Shown in pieces: positions 8,242 to 16,488 of a stretch of DNA of 21,736 nt (its first letter is position 1; every line of letters begins with the position of its first letter). The stretch lies in assembly GCA_013041585.1 (NCBI GenBank), contig JABEVM010000169.1:1-21736 (forward strand). Reading direction: 5' to 3'. The translations under genes and the position numbers were made by a program. The notes beneath the pieces were generated by a model. It ran no database searches and was not told where the DNA came from. It was given only the letters and a program-made list of their open reading frames with translations. This stretch comes from Chlamydiota bacterium (GTDB lineage Bacteria; Chlamydiota; Chlamydiia; Chlamydiales; Rhabdochlamydiaceae).

Positions 8242-9111
8242 ATGACGAAACATACCCCAGCAGATCAACTACTTATCGGAGCCCATACCTCGGCCTCTGG
8301 CGGTGTACATAATGCCCTTCTTGAAGGACAGGAAATTGGGGCTACAACAATACAACTTTTTACAAGTAATCAAAAAAGATGGGAAGGGAAAGAGATCAAC
8401 CAAGATGAAGTAAAAAGATGGCAGGATACGCTTGAAAACGTAGATATTACAAAAATCATGAGCCATGATAGCTACCTGATCAATTTAGGCTCTCCAAATG
8501 AAGACGCCTTGATAAAGAGCCAAAAAGCTTTTAAAGAAGAGCTCAGACGCTGCCAAATGCTCGGAATAAGTTATTTAAATTTCCATCCTGGAGCTGCTCT
8601 CGAATCCTCTGAAGAGCGGTGTTTAGATCAGATCGTAGCAAGCTTGGAAGCCATGGAAGAGCTCGCTGCAAAGGGCACAACAAGGCTTCTCATTGAAGCC
8701 ACAGCCGGGCAAGGATCTTCCGTCGGGCACCGCTTTGAGCATCTGCATTATTTAGTAAGTAGGTTACATAATAAAATCCCTATCGGGGTTTGCATCGATA
8801 CTTGCCACATTTTTGCAGCAGGCTATGATATACGCACCAAAGACGCTTGGGATGATACGTTGAAAAAGTTTGATGAGATTGTTGGCTTAAAACATCTCTA
8901 CGCTTTGCATGTGAACGATTCTTTAAAACCTCTTGGTTCAAAAAAAGATCGCCATGCCGCTTTAGGAAAAGGGGAAATTGGGCTAGAGTGTTTCTCATAT
9001 ATGATGAAACACCCAATCTTGCGAGAGCTCCCTAAATACTTAGAAACCCCTGATGGGCCTCCTCTTTGGGTCAAAGAGATCGCATTATTACGAGAATTTG
9101 CAACGCAATAG
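8242..9111 (+). CDS. nfo: Endonuclease IV (AP endonuclease)
   Basis: 289 residues, within the family range. It cuts DNA 5' to abasic sites in base excision repair using three zinc ions. All nine metal ligands are visible at the expected places: His75 (MSHDSYLINL), His115 (NFHPG), Glu152 (IEATAGQG), Asp186 and His189 (IDTCH), His223 (HVNDS), Asp236 and His238 (DRHAALG) and Glu268 (LETP). The start at 8242 gives the normal N-terminus, LIGAHTSASGG. First gene of an operon with asnS, 15 bp apart. Confidence 0.96.
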   Translation: MTKHTPADQLLIGAHTSASGGVHNALLEGQEIGATTIQLFTSNQKRWEGKEINQDEVKRWQDTLENVDITKIMSHDSYLINLGSPNEDALIKSQKAFKEELRRCQMLGISYLNFHPGAALESSEERCLDQIVASLEAMEELAAKGTTRLLIEATAGQGSSVGHRFEHLHYLVSRLHNKIPIGVCIDTCHIFAAGYDIRTKDAWDDTLKKFDEIVGLKHLYALHVNDSLKPLGSKKDRHAALGKGEIGLECFSYMMKHPILRELPKYLETPDGPPLWVKEIALLREFATQ

Positions 9112-9126
9112 TTTAGGATAGAAAAA

Positions 9127-10515
9127 ATGAAACGCATAAAAATTAAAGATATCACAGAAAAACTCCTTGGGGAGTCCATCACTATTTGTGGTTGGATACG
9201 AACAGTACGAGAGCAAAAGAGTTTCACTTTCTTAGAGGTCAATGATGGCTCTACCTTGCATAATTTCCAAGCGATTCTCGAATCCACAACTCCTTCCTAC
9301 GCTGAACTATTAGCGAAGCTCTCAACGGGCGCTTCGGTTGCGGTCACAGGTACTCTCGTTACAAGCGTAGGTAGCAAGCAGCCTTTGGAAGTTAAAGTAT
9401 CTGAAATAAAAATTTTCGGAACCTGTCCTGCCGAAGAATATCCCCTGCAAAAGAAAAGACACTCCTTTGAATTCCTCCGAACAATCGCGCACCTTCGTCC
9501 TAGGACCAATACGCAAGGCGCTGTTATGCGCGTTCGCAACGCTCTTGGCTTTGCAACCCACCTCTTTTTTCAAGAAAGGGGCTTTCTCTATGTAAACACA
9601 CCGATCATCACTACATCGGACTGTGAAGGAGGGGGACAACAGTTCTTAGTGACAACATTAGACATTGATAAACCAGCTCGTACACAAGAGGGTAAAGTCG
9701 ACTACAGCAAGGACTTCTTCTCTAAGCCTGCCTATTTAACTGTTTCAGGCCAGCTCAACGGGGAGACGTATGCTTGCGCCTTTTCTGATATCTATACATT
9801 TGGGCCTACCTTCCGCGCTGAAAATTCCCATACGACAAGACATTTATCTGAATTTTGGATGATCGAGCCCGAAATGGCTTTTACTGACCTCTTAGGAAAC
9901 ATGGATTGCGCTGAAGAGTATCTTAAATTTGTAGTAAGATATGTCTTAAAAAACTGCCCTGAAGATATGGAGTTTTTCGATCAGTTTATTGAAAAAGGAC
10001 TGATTGAAAGATTACAGAATGTCGTAAACAACTCGTTTGCGCGTATAACCTATACAGAAGCCATCGACATATTGCAAAAGTCTAAAAAAGCGTTTGAATT
10101 CCCCTGTGATTGGGGATCTGACCTCCAGTCAGAACATGAGCGCTATTTGGCTGAAGAGCATTTTAAAAAGCCTGTGATCCTCACAAACTATCCAGAGCAG
10201 ATCAAAGCCTTCTACATGAGAGCTAACGAAGATGGAAAAACAGTTGCTGCTATGGACATTTTAGTTCCTAAGATCGGAGAAATCATCGGAGGAAGTCAGC
10301 GTGAAGATCGTCTCGATGTTTTAGAGAAAAAAATCAGGGCTATGAATCTTCGCCCCGAAGATTATTGGTGGTATCTTGAACTTCGCAAATATGGAACAAT
10401 CCCTCACGCGGGCTTTGGCTGCGGATTTGAAAGACTCGTGCTTTTTGCAACAGGTATGGAAAACATTCGGGATGTCATACCATTTCCACGTTTCCCTGGA
10501 AATGCGGAGTTTTAA
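9127..10515 (+). CDS. asnS: Asparaginyl-tRNA synthetase
   Basis: 462 residues, close to the usual ~466. It charges tRNA-Asn with asparagine. An N-terminal OB-fold anticodon-binding domain (about 1-105, CGWIRTVREQKSFTFLEVND) precedes a class IIb catalytic core: SDCEGGGQQF (164-173), motif 2 FRAENSHTTRHLSEFWMIEPE (about 229-249) and motif 3 GFGCGFERL (429-437). The SDCEG and FRAENSHTTRHLSEF signatures separate AsnRS from AspRS and LysRS. AGGAT precedes the ATG by about 8 bases. Its last 41 bp overlap the 3' end of convergent hemA. An AsnRS is notable here because Chlamydiaceae lack it and use GatCAB. Confidence 0.95.
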   Translation: MKRIKIKDITEKLLGESITICGWIRTVREQKSFTFLEVNDGSTLHNFQAILESTTPSYAELLAKLSTGASVAVTGTLVTSVGSKQPLEVKVSEIKIFGTCPAEEYPLQKKRHSFEFLRTIAHLRPRTNTQGAVMRVRNALGFATHLFFQERGFLYVNTPIITTSDCEGGGQQFLVTTLDIDKPARTQEGKVDYSKDFFSKPAYLTVSGQLNGETYACAFSDIYTFGPTFRAENSHTTRHLSEFWMIEPEMAFTDLLGNMDCAEEYLKFVVRYVLKNCPEDMEFFDQFIEKGLIERLQNVVNNSFARITYTEAIDILQKSKKAFEFPCDWGSDLQSEHERYLAEEHFKKPVILTNYPEQIKAFYMRANEDGKTVAAMDILVPKIGEIIGGSQREDRLDVLEKKIRAMNLRPEDYWWYLELRKYGTIPHAGFGCGFERLVLFATGMENIRDVIPFPRFPGNAEF

Positions 10516-11509
10516 AGGACTCTTTTTCTTGGAAAATAGCGATTTGCTTTTCAACAAGCCATCTTACTAAGTCTTCCGACTGCTGAGCTTCTTGCTGATA
10601 TTTATCCTGCCTTTTTCCAAGCAGATCGCTAAGCTGATCGATATTTAACAGGGTGATGTTAGGATGGCGGGCAAGAGCTGGGTCTACATTTCTTGGAATG
10701 CTTAAGTCTAAAAGTACTTTATTCTCTTCCATGTTTATGTTTTCTAATTCTTCGCCGCGCAGTAGATAGTCTTGCTCTAGCGATCCGAAAATCACCATAC
10801 TAAACTGATCCCAAGAAGATAGGATGCTACGACCCGCAAGTTTTAATGAATACTCTCTTGCAAAACGCTCCGAAGAAGCAGGCCATCTTGTACAAAGGGT
10901 CATGTCTTTCATCATTTTTTTTGAAAAAAAAGAAATGATCTTTCTGTTGATTTGAGAATTCCCCACAAACAAAATCTTTTTCTCTCTCAGATCCGGAAAA
11001 AGAGAGTTGCACACTTGAAAAATGACATTTTCTAAAGTGGGTACAATACGAAGAGTGCAAAAAGTAGAACGCACCTCTTTGCCGATTTTCAAACACTTTT
11101 GAAACAGAAAATGAATGGGGCTAGGCAAAAGAAATAAGGAACTTGCAACCGTATAGGCCTTTTTTACCTGCTGTTGGATTTCTGTCTCTGCTAAGATAGA
11201 ACTATCAAGACCGGAGGTTACCCTCGCTAAGTGATTAAAACACTCTTCTCCAAACATGGAATAGAGGCGATCTTCAAAACCAAAAGGGATTTCTTCTCGA
11301 AGAAACTGCAAAAGAGTGCTATGAGCTCCTGCTAAATCTCTAGAGCTAAAATACATCTCCGTACGATTACATGTAGAGAGCAAAACAGGGTTTATGGAGA
11401 ACAATTCCCATTTTGATCCCGTGAATATACGTTGGCAGGCTTTTGCAAAAATTTCTCGCAGACTAACATCGGATGACTTGTAATTGATTCCCAATACTCC
11501 AATGCGCAT
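10475..11509 (-). CDS. hemA: Glutamyl-tRNA reductase
   Basis: 344 residues from the ATG at 11509, giving the family start MRIGVLGINYKSS; an in-frame ATG at 11557 would add 16 unrelated residues and lies at the promoter, so I reject it. The enzyme reduces Glu-tRNA to glutamate-1-semialdehyde, the first step of C5 haem synthesis. The catalytic cysteine is Cys47 in LLSTCNRTEM; GLDSSILAETEIQQQVKKAY (100-119) matches the conserved region. In the NADPH domain the usual GxGxMG loop is altered to VGNSQINRK, a divergence I associate with chlamydial HemA. The C-terminal helix (about 300-344) is the dimerisation part and its last residues are encoded antisense to asnS. GTGAG precedes the start by about 7 bases. 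It follows recX and the TraB-like gene but has its own promoter match. Confidence 0.93.
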   Translation of the reverse strand: MRIGVLGINYKSSDVSLREIFAKACQRIFTGSKWELFSINPVLLSTCNRTEMYFSSRDLAGAHSTLLQFLREEIPFGFEDRLYSMFGEECFNHLARVTSGLDSSILAETEIQQQVKKAYTVASSLFLLPSPIHFLFQKCLKIGKEVRSTFCTLRIVPTLENVIFQVCNSLFPDLREKKILFVGNSQINRKIISFFSKKMMKDMTLCTRWPASSERFAREYSLKLAGRSILSSWDQFSMVIFGSLEQDYLLRGEELENINMEENKVLLDLSIPRNVDPALARHPNITLLNIDQLSDLLGKRQDKYQQEAQQSEDLVRWLVEKQIAIFQEKESFKTPHFQGNVEMV

Positions 11510-11537
11510 AAAAAACTCACTTCGATAAAAAGAGTCC

Positions 11538-11566
11538 TTTATAGCCAACAAAAGCAATTATTGCAA
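11538..11566 (-). promoter_or_regulatory. Sigma-70/66-type promoter of hemA
   Basis: Minus strand: TTGCAA (11566-11561), exactly 17 bp, TATAAA (11543-11538). Predicted start near 11531, about 22 nt before the ATG at 11509. It lies in the 68-bp gap after the TraB-like gene, so hemA can be read alone or by read-through from recX. Confidence 0.5.
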
Positions 11567-11577
11567 ATTTCTAATCG

Positions 11578-12489
11578 CTATTTGATCAAGAAGGTTTTAA
11601 CAGGTGCTCCAAACAAATCCAGGAGCGTCTTTTTTTGCCATTTATAATGATAGGCTCCATAGATCACAAGAACAGTAGAATGATTTGAAATTGCACGCTG
11701 AATTACATCTACGACATGCTCATCTCGAATGTACATGATATACGCTGCTATCTTTTGATACCGTGTGGCTCCAGGTCCTAGATACGGAAGGAGTTCTTCC
11801 TGTTTCGAATCCCACAGAAAATTTTTTTCTGGATCATAAGAGCATCCCATATGTTTTTCGTGCCAACCAATAAAGTCTTCATATGTATATTTAACTGGCT
11901 CCACCTCAAGCCAGGTCGAAATGTCCTCTTTCATAAAAGTTTCAAACTGAACCTTGAGGTTTTCTTTTTCAAAAGTCCCATCGCGATGCCACCATGGAAT
12001 TTGTTGGGCTAAAAGATAAAAAACTAAATCTTCTTCTACAATACCATATTTTTCTAACTGCTGAAGGTAAAATTTTTCGCCTTTCTCTCCTCCGATAAAA
12101 TGAATACGGAGACTATGGCAAAGATGAGCAGCATAGAGATTTTCTCCACATATTCCCTTCGCTACTTGATTTTCTGCTTTTGAGACAACTCTTTGTGGAC
12201 TGATTCCTTCTGATTCTTCAAAGCCTTCCAAGATACAAAAATCAACGTTTTCCTTTTCTAATAGATTCTTAATCGTAGTTGCAACGCTGCTTTTCATGTC
12301 GTTTGTATGACGAACTGCCATGTAAATTAGTTTTTGGTTCAAAGAGGGTGTAAAATAGAAGACTGAAGAAGGCGGGGGTTCTTCTTGCACTTTTGTAAAA
12401 TCAGAAAAATGAAATTGGGCAGGGCTTGCAAAACTATGGAAAAGAAAAAAGAAACTACACATATAAAAGCGAAAGTCAATTCTCTTCAT
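11578..12489 (-). CDS. Exported TraB/TIKI/EreA-like putative hydrolase
   Basis: 303 residues with a signal peptide (MKRIDFRF, then YMCSFFFLFHSFA, cut near residue 21-24). It has the pattern of the TraB/TIKI/EreA superfamily: first histidine in AVRHTND (His61, where the family usually has GxxH), Glu88 in CILEGF, GENLYA (117-120, Glu118), FIGGE (131-135), Arg255 in YIRDEHVV and the second motif YGAYH (His281). Superfamily members are membrane or periplasmic metal-dependent proteases or erythromycin-esterase-like hydrolases; which reaction this one does cannot be told. The first GxxH motif is degenerate (VRH). Its start lies one base after the recX stop, so the two are translationally coupled. 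Medium confidence in the superfamily. Confidence 0.85.
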   Translation of the reverse strand: MKRIDFRFYMCSFFFLFHSFASPAQFHFSDFTKVQEEPPPSSVFYFTPSLNQKLIYMAVRHTNDMKSSVATTIKNLLEKENVDFCILEGFEESEGISPQRVVSKAENQVAKGICGENLYAAHLCHSLRIHFIGGEKGEKFYLQQLEKYGIVEEDLVFYLLAQQIPWWHRDGTFEKENLKVQFETFMKEDISTWLEVEPVKYTYEDFIGWHEKHMGCSYDPEKNFLWDSKQEELLPYLGPGATRYQKIAAYIMYIRDEHVVDVIQRAISNHSTVLVIYGAYHYKWQKKTLLDLFGAPVKTFLIK

Positions 12490-12490
12490 A

Positions 12491-12934
12491 TTACACCTCT
12501 CGAAATATATCTAGAATGTTTTCCATGGAAAACCCCTTCCTGACCAGATAAGAAAAGATCCTTCTCTTTTGTTTATCCTCTTTTAGATCAGCTTGTGCAA
12601 ATCTTTTGGCCATGATCTTAGAAATTTCTTCTTTCTGATCAAACTGCACCTGATTGAGAAGAGAGAGAAGCTCTGGATTTCTACATTTTAGAAAAAGTTT
12701 ACTTCGAATGACGCTCGGTCCATGACCCGAGGCTTTGTACTTTTGAATAAAGCGAAGTGCTAAATCATGATCACTCAGATATCCCCTGCTTTTCCATTTC
12801 TCCATATGATCGTGTATTTCCTCTTCAGAAAACCCCTTATCTAAGAGCTTTTTCTTCATTTCTTCAGAGAAAAAATCACGTCTTGCTAACAGATCTGCGA
12901 TTGCAACATCAATTTTCATACTTTTCCATTCCAT
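12491..12934 (-). CDS. recX: Regulatory protein RecX
   Basis: 147 residues (typical 140-170), all helical, made of three three-helix repeats. Diagnostic pieces are LLARRDFFSEEMKKKLLDKGFSEEEI (about 15-40), the repeat-2 W-x-x-x-GYLSDHDLALRFI and KYKASGHGPSVIRSKL, and the C-terminal RRIFSYLVRKGFSMENI. RecX caps or inhibits RecA filaments. recA is not in this window. The ATG at 12934 has no ribosome binding site; an internal ATG at 12919 (MKIDVA) has GGAAAAG just before it and may be the true start, which would give 142 residues. It directly precedes the exported TraB-like gene in what looks like one transcript. Confidence 0.88.
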   Translation of the reverse strand: MEWKSMKIDVAIADLLARRDFFSEEMKKKLLDKGFSEEEIHDHMEKWKSRGYLSDHDLALRFIQKYKASGHGPSVIRSKLFLKCRNPELLSLLNQVQFDQKEEISKIMAKRFAQADLKEDKQKRRIFSYLVRKGFSMENILDIFREV

Positions 12935-13061
12935 TTACATTTGAAGAATACCTAACTGCGGTTTTCGGAAAAAGAAGATTAATAGAGCTTTTTCTTCTGA
13001 ATCCGATAGATAGAAAACTGTCATTTGTTTAATAAGAAAATAAAACACCCTGGAATTTTTT

Positions 13062-16000
13062 ATGACCTTTAGAAAGAAAATGGCAAGCTTAACTCTTCTT
13101 AGTTTATCTTGTGTTAGCCTAACCCATGCAACAGATGGTACCTGGATAGACTCAAGCGGCACTTGGAACGCTTCAGGAAACTGGTCTGGTGGCATCCCTC
13201 AAAACGCTGGAGATACTGCAACTTTTGGACCTAACGCTACGAATACAATTTCAGTCGACATTCCAGTCGCGTTAAAGTCTCTTACCTTCAATAACGGCTC
13301 CTATACCCTTACTCCCGTTACCTTAGTAACAGATATAATTCATTTCGATACAACCGGTCCCTCTGGCGGTCAAACTAATATCTCTGTATCGCAGGGACAT
13401 CACACTATTAATACGCTACTCGAATTTCCTAGTTCTTCCCCTGTAAATATATCCATAAGCAATCCATTAGCCTCGCTAACAATTGGAGCTAACGTGGGAA
13501 TACCTAATAAACCTTCTTTGGTTACCTTTTCCGGACCAGGTCAATGTATCCTGTTAGATAGTATCCTACAAACCACTGACTTACAAAGCTCAAATGGAAC
13601 ACTTCAAATTACCAATACTCTCCCGGTTACTGGGACCAATGCTTCCATTACTTCTGGTTTTTCTGTTACAGCTACAAATAGCTCTGTCAATCTGTCCAAC
13701 CAAGGACTTGGCGATGTAACATCAGGTGGTTTTGGATCTTCCTTTTTTATCACCACCGGAGATCTTATACTCAATGCAAGTACACTCTCTTTAAGCAATA
13801 CAAAAACGGTCACGGGAACATCAGGTGTCGGGAGCGCTGTAATTTTACAAAGTGGTAATCTCATCCTGAATGGGGGATCTATCGCTCTTTTCAACAGCGG
13901 CAACGTCACGAGCAGCACCCCTTTCAATGGCCCTATCGGGAGTGCAATTTTTGCTACTAATAATTTTATCCTCAATAGCGGGGATGTAACTCTAAGCAAT
14001 AGCGGAGCGATCTCAGGAATGAGTGCAGACGGAATAAGCATCTCATGCCTTGATTTCATTATGAATGGAGGGACTCTAACCAACACAAACACAGGAAACG
14101 TCAGTATAACTGACGGAACTGCAAGCGCTCTTTCTGCGATGGGAAGTATCACCATTAATAATGGAGCTGTACGCATAACAAACGTTGGGGCGAATAATTC
14201 TATCGTGGGGGCAACAGTGATTGATTCGCAAAACAATATTACTGTGAATGGAGGAACCCTCTCTTTTATCAATCAAGGAACAATCAATCTAAGTGGAGTC
14301 GGAGCAGGCGCTATATCAAAAAACAGCGATATTATAATAAATGGAGGAAGCCTTTTTTTTGAAAATTTCGGAAACGTGATCAACGGAGTTGGAAGCACTC
14401 TTTTTGCGAACGGAAGTATTACCATTAATGATGGGTCTTTATCCATGACAAATTTTACCCCAATAAGCGCCGGGATTGGAGCAGTGTTAATTTCTCAAAA
14501 CGATCTTACCTTAAATGGAGGAAACCTTTCCTTTATCAATCAAGCAGCGATCAATGGAGGAGGATTCGGAGCAGGCCTCATAATAAATAAAGACTTTATC
14601 ATGAACGGAGGAAATCTTCTTCTTGAAAATCATGGGAACGTGATTCAAGGTGAAGGAACGGTACTGCTAGCTCAAGGAAACATCACGATAAATCAAGGAG
14701 TTCTGACAAATAGAAATTTCGGTCTGGTCAATACAAACGAGATTGGGTCTGCTGTTATTGCAAATTCCATTCTGATCAATGGAGGAATCCTGATTAACGA
14801 TGCCGGCGTCGGCGCAGCGACTTTATTGATAAATCCGCAAGGAACTTATGCAGGAATTGGATTCTGCGAAAATCCAAACCCGGGTCCTGTCATGCAAGTC
14901 ACAAATCGAGGAACAGTCGTTCCAGGAGATCCAGGACCCGGAGGACTCCCCGGTACAATGACAATCCTAGGATCTTATTCACAAACAGGATCAGGAACAC
15001 TTGTCATTAATGTACAAAATACTTCTTCCTTTTCAGAGCTTCTTGTTTCAAATCAAGTAAGCCTTACAGGAAATCTTGAAGTTGCAGAATCACCAGGAGC
15101 CAATATTTCTCTAACCGATAGGTTTACTATCATACAGGCAGGGTCTGGAGTCACAGGTATTTTTGATCAGATTACCCCATTCAATCTACCACCCACATTA
15201 CGACCTCAAGCAGATTATTTTCCCAATTCCGTCGTTCTTTTTTTCACTCCAGGTGTTGGAAAATATGTTAAACTCAACCAACCTATTTTCTCTTCGATCA
15301 ACCAAACAAATATTCGACTCGAAAGCCAAATGGGAAGGATGAGAGGCCATTTTACAAAAGATAAAGTAGAAAAACCGTCTTCTCGTAAGATGGCAGCAAG
15401 AACTGATAATGAAGACCTACCAATTCAGCTCACATGGCATCCGATCCCCGGGAAATCACTTGAGAAAAGTGTGGAAATAGAAAAACTACCAAACATAGAA
15501 GAGCCGCTCGCACTACGTATAGAGGAAGAAAAAACACAAAGGCTTACAGAATCTTTAGCGACATCGCAAGAAAGAACTTGGAACTTGTATGTAGGGCCGA
15601 AAGGACAAGTCGGGAATGTTGTATCCAAAGCAGATACGCAAGGATATCAAGAATGGTCTGCAGGGTTCTTTACCGGCTTTGATTATGTCTTTTCTCAAGT
15701 AGGATTAGGATTTCTTTTTGAATATGAAAGAGTCACAGCCCATGTAGGAAAAGAGTGGGGAAAATTTACCATCGATAACGTACATGCAAGTGTATATTCT
15801 ACCTACGCCCCAAAACTACTTCCCGAATTTTCTATCCAAGGGATAGTAGGTGGTGGATACGATGGATACTCGATCAAACGCAACATTAATAATGCAAACC
15901 AGAATGTAGCTAAAGGAACTCCAAAGGCGGGTGAATTTGATGCCTTTTTAGGAGTAGAATACGCTTTCCGGGAAAGCGGATTTTCTGCAATGCCAAAAGG

Positions 16001-16430
16001 ATTGCAAATTATCCCTCTAGCTTCTCTGCAATATATCTATTTAGGCATTGACGACTATAAGGAACGAGGAGCGGATCTTTTCAACATAAAAGTTGGCAGC
16101 CAACATCCAAAATCTCTTCGCACAAATCTAGGATTTAGGATTAATCACAGTTGGGATTGGAAAGATGTAAGTTTCTCTCCAGAGTTTATGGCCAGCTGGC
16201 AAAGAGAGTATTTAGATAAAGAAAGATCTGTAGGCTTTACACCTATTAGCTTCCAAAGCTTTGGATTTTCCTTAGAAATTCCAAAAACAGGAAGAAATAT
16301 TGCTCTCGTAGGAGCGGATTTCTTAGTCACATTATATGGAAGACATGGCTTGGAAGCGGGATATAATTTTGAATATAACTCCCTCTACCATACTCATTTT
16401 GCGTATATGAGCTATAACGTGAGGTTTTAA
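13062..16430 (+). CDS. Classical (type Va) autotransporter with a beta-helix passenger
   Basis: 1122 residues. A signal peptide (1-23, hydrophobic SLTLLSLSCVSL, cut after THA) is followed by GTWIDSSGTWNASGNWSGGIP (27-46), a start common in autotransporter passengers. Residues 233-582 hold 12 repeats of about 30 residues with the core ITINGGxLxxxNxG, expected to form a right-handed beta-helix. A PATR-like stretch (GSGTLVINVQNTSSFSELLV) is at 643-662. A hydrophilic linker (about 731-838) leads to a ~280-residue C-terminal beta-barrel with alternating strands (NLYVGPKGQVGNV, SAGFFTGFDYVF) and the terminal aromatic YNVRF that BamA recognises. It lacks the GGAI and FxxN motifs of chlamydial Pmp proteins, so it is not a standard Pmp. 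The start has only a weak GGAA. Function (adhesion, surface variation) is inferred. Confidence 0.9.
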   Translation: MTFRKKMASLTLLSLSCVSLTHATDGTWIDSSGTWNASGNWSGGIPQNAGDTATFGPNATNTISVDIPVALKSLTFNNGSYTLTPVTLVTDIIHFDTTGPSGGQTNISVSQGHHTINTLLEFPSSSPVNISISNPLASLTIGANVGIPNKPSLVTFSGPGQCILLDSILQTTDLQSSNGTLQITNTLPVTGTNASITSGFSVTATNSSVNLSNQGLGDVTSGGFGSSFFITTGDLILNASTLSLSNTKTVTGTSGVGSAVILQSGNLILNGGSIALFNSGNVTSSTPFNGPIGSAIFATNNFILNSGDVTLSNSGAISGMSADGISISCLDFIMNGGTLTNTNTGNVSITDGTASALSAMGSITINNGAVRITNVGANNSIVGATVIDSQNNITVNGGTLSFINQGTINLSGVGAGAISKNSDIIINGGSLFFENFGNVINGVGSTLFANGSITINDGSLSMTNFTPISAGIGAVLISQNDLTLNGGNLSFINQAAINGGGFGAGLIINKDFIMNGGNLLLENHGNVIQGEGTVLLAQGNITINQGVLTNRNFGLVNTNEIGSAVIANSILINGGILINDAGVGAATLLINPQGTYAGIGFCENPNPGPVMQVTNRGTVVPGDPGPGGLPGTMTILGSYSQTGSGTLVINVQNTSSFSELLVSNQVSLTGNLEVAESPGANISLTDRFTIIQAGSGVTGIFDQITPFNLPPTLRPQADYFPNSVVLFFTPGVGKYVKLNQPIFSSINQTNIRLESQMGRMRGHFTKDKVEKPSSRKMAARTDNEDLPIQLTWHPIPGKSLEKSVEIEKLPNIEEPLALRIEEEKTQRLTESLATSQERTWNLYVGPKGQVGNVVSKADTQGYQEWSAGFFTGFDYVFSQVGLGFLFEYERVTAHVGKEWGKFTIDNVHASVYSTYAPKLLPEFSIQGIVGGGYDGYSIKRNINNANQNVAKGTPKAGEFDAFLGVEYAFRESGFSAMPKGLQIIPLASLQYIYLGIDDYKERGADLFNIKVGSQHPKSLRTNLGFRINHSWDWKDVSFSPEFMASWQREYLDKERSVGFTPISFQSFGFSLEIPKTGRNIALVGADFLVTLYGRHGLEAGYNFEYNSLYHTHFAYMSYNVRF
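13758..14807 (+). repeat. 12 imperfect ~30-residue passenger repeats
   Basis: Units begin at residues 233, 265, 300, 330, 361, 391, 422, 451, 480, 510, 539 and 568 of the autotransporter. Each has a core like GSITINGGxLxxxNxG, where x varies; NGG is the most constant part. Spacing is 29-35 residues, settling to 29-31 after unit 4. Units starting at 391, 422 and 451 match 480, 510 and 539 in order, so a three-unit block of 88-89 residues appears duplicated (about 14232-14498 and 14499-14765). Confidence 0.85.
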
Positions 16431-16488
16431 AAAAATTATTACCAACAAACCTGTTATATTCTATAACGAGTTTAACCAGTACATAACG

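Noticed and set aside
8898..9287. 129-residue minus-strand open frame across the nfo/asnS junction
   Set aside because: It overlaps two well-supported genes on the other strand and resembles no protein.
10376..10570. 64-residue plus-strand frame over the end of asnS
   Set aside because: Different frame inside asnS and hemA; no homology.
13104..13115. Lipobox-like SLSC in the autotransporter signal peptide
   Set aside because: The residues before Cys do not fit a lipobox and a signal peptidase I site (THA) follows; type Va autotransporters are not normally lipoproteins.
12935..13195. 86-residue minus-strand frame running from the autotransporter start to recX
   Set aside because: Its first two thirds are antisense to the autotransporter signal region. 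Only the last 29 codons are kept as a low-interest possibility.
13604..14272. 222-residue open frame on the minus strand inside the autotransporter
   Set aside because: Antisense shadow of the repeat region; Pro/Leu/Val-rich and periodic because the repeat codons are periodic. No ribosome binding site.
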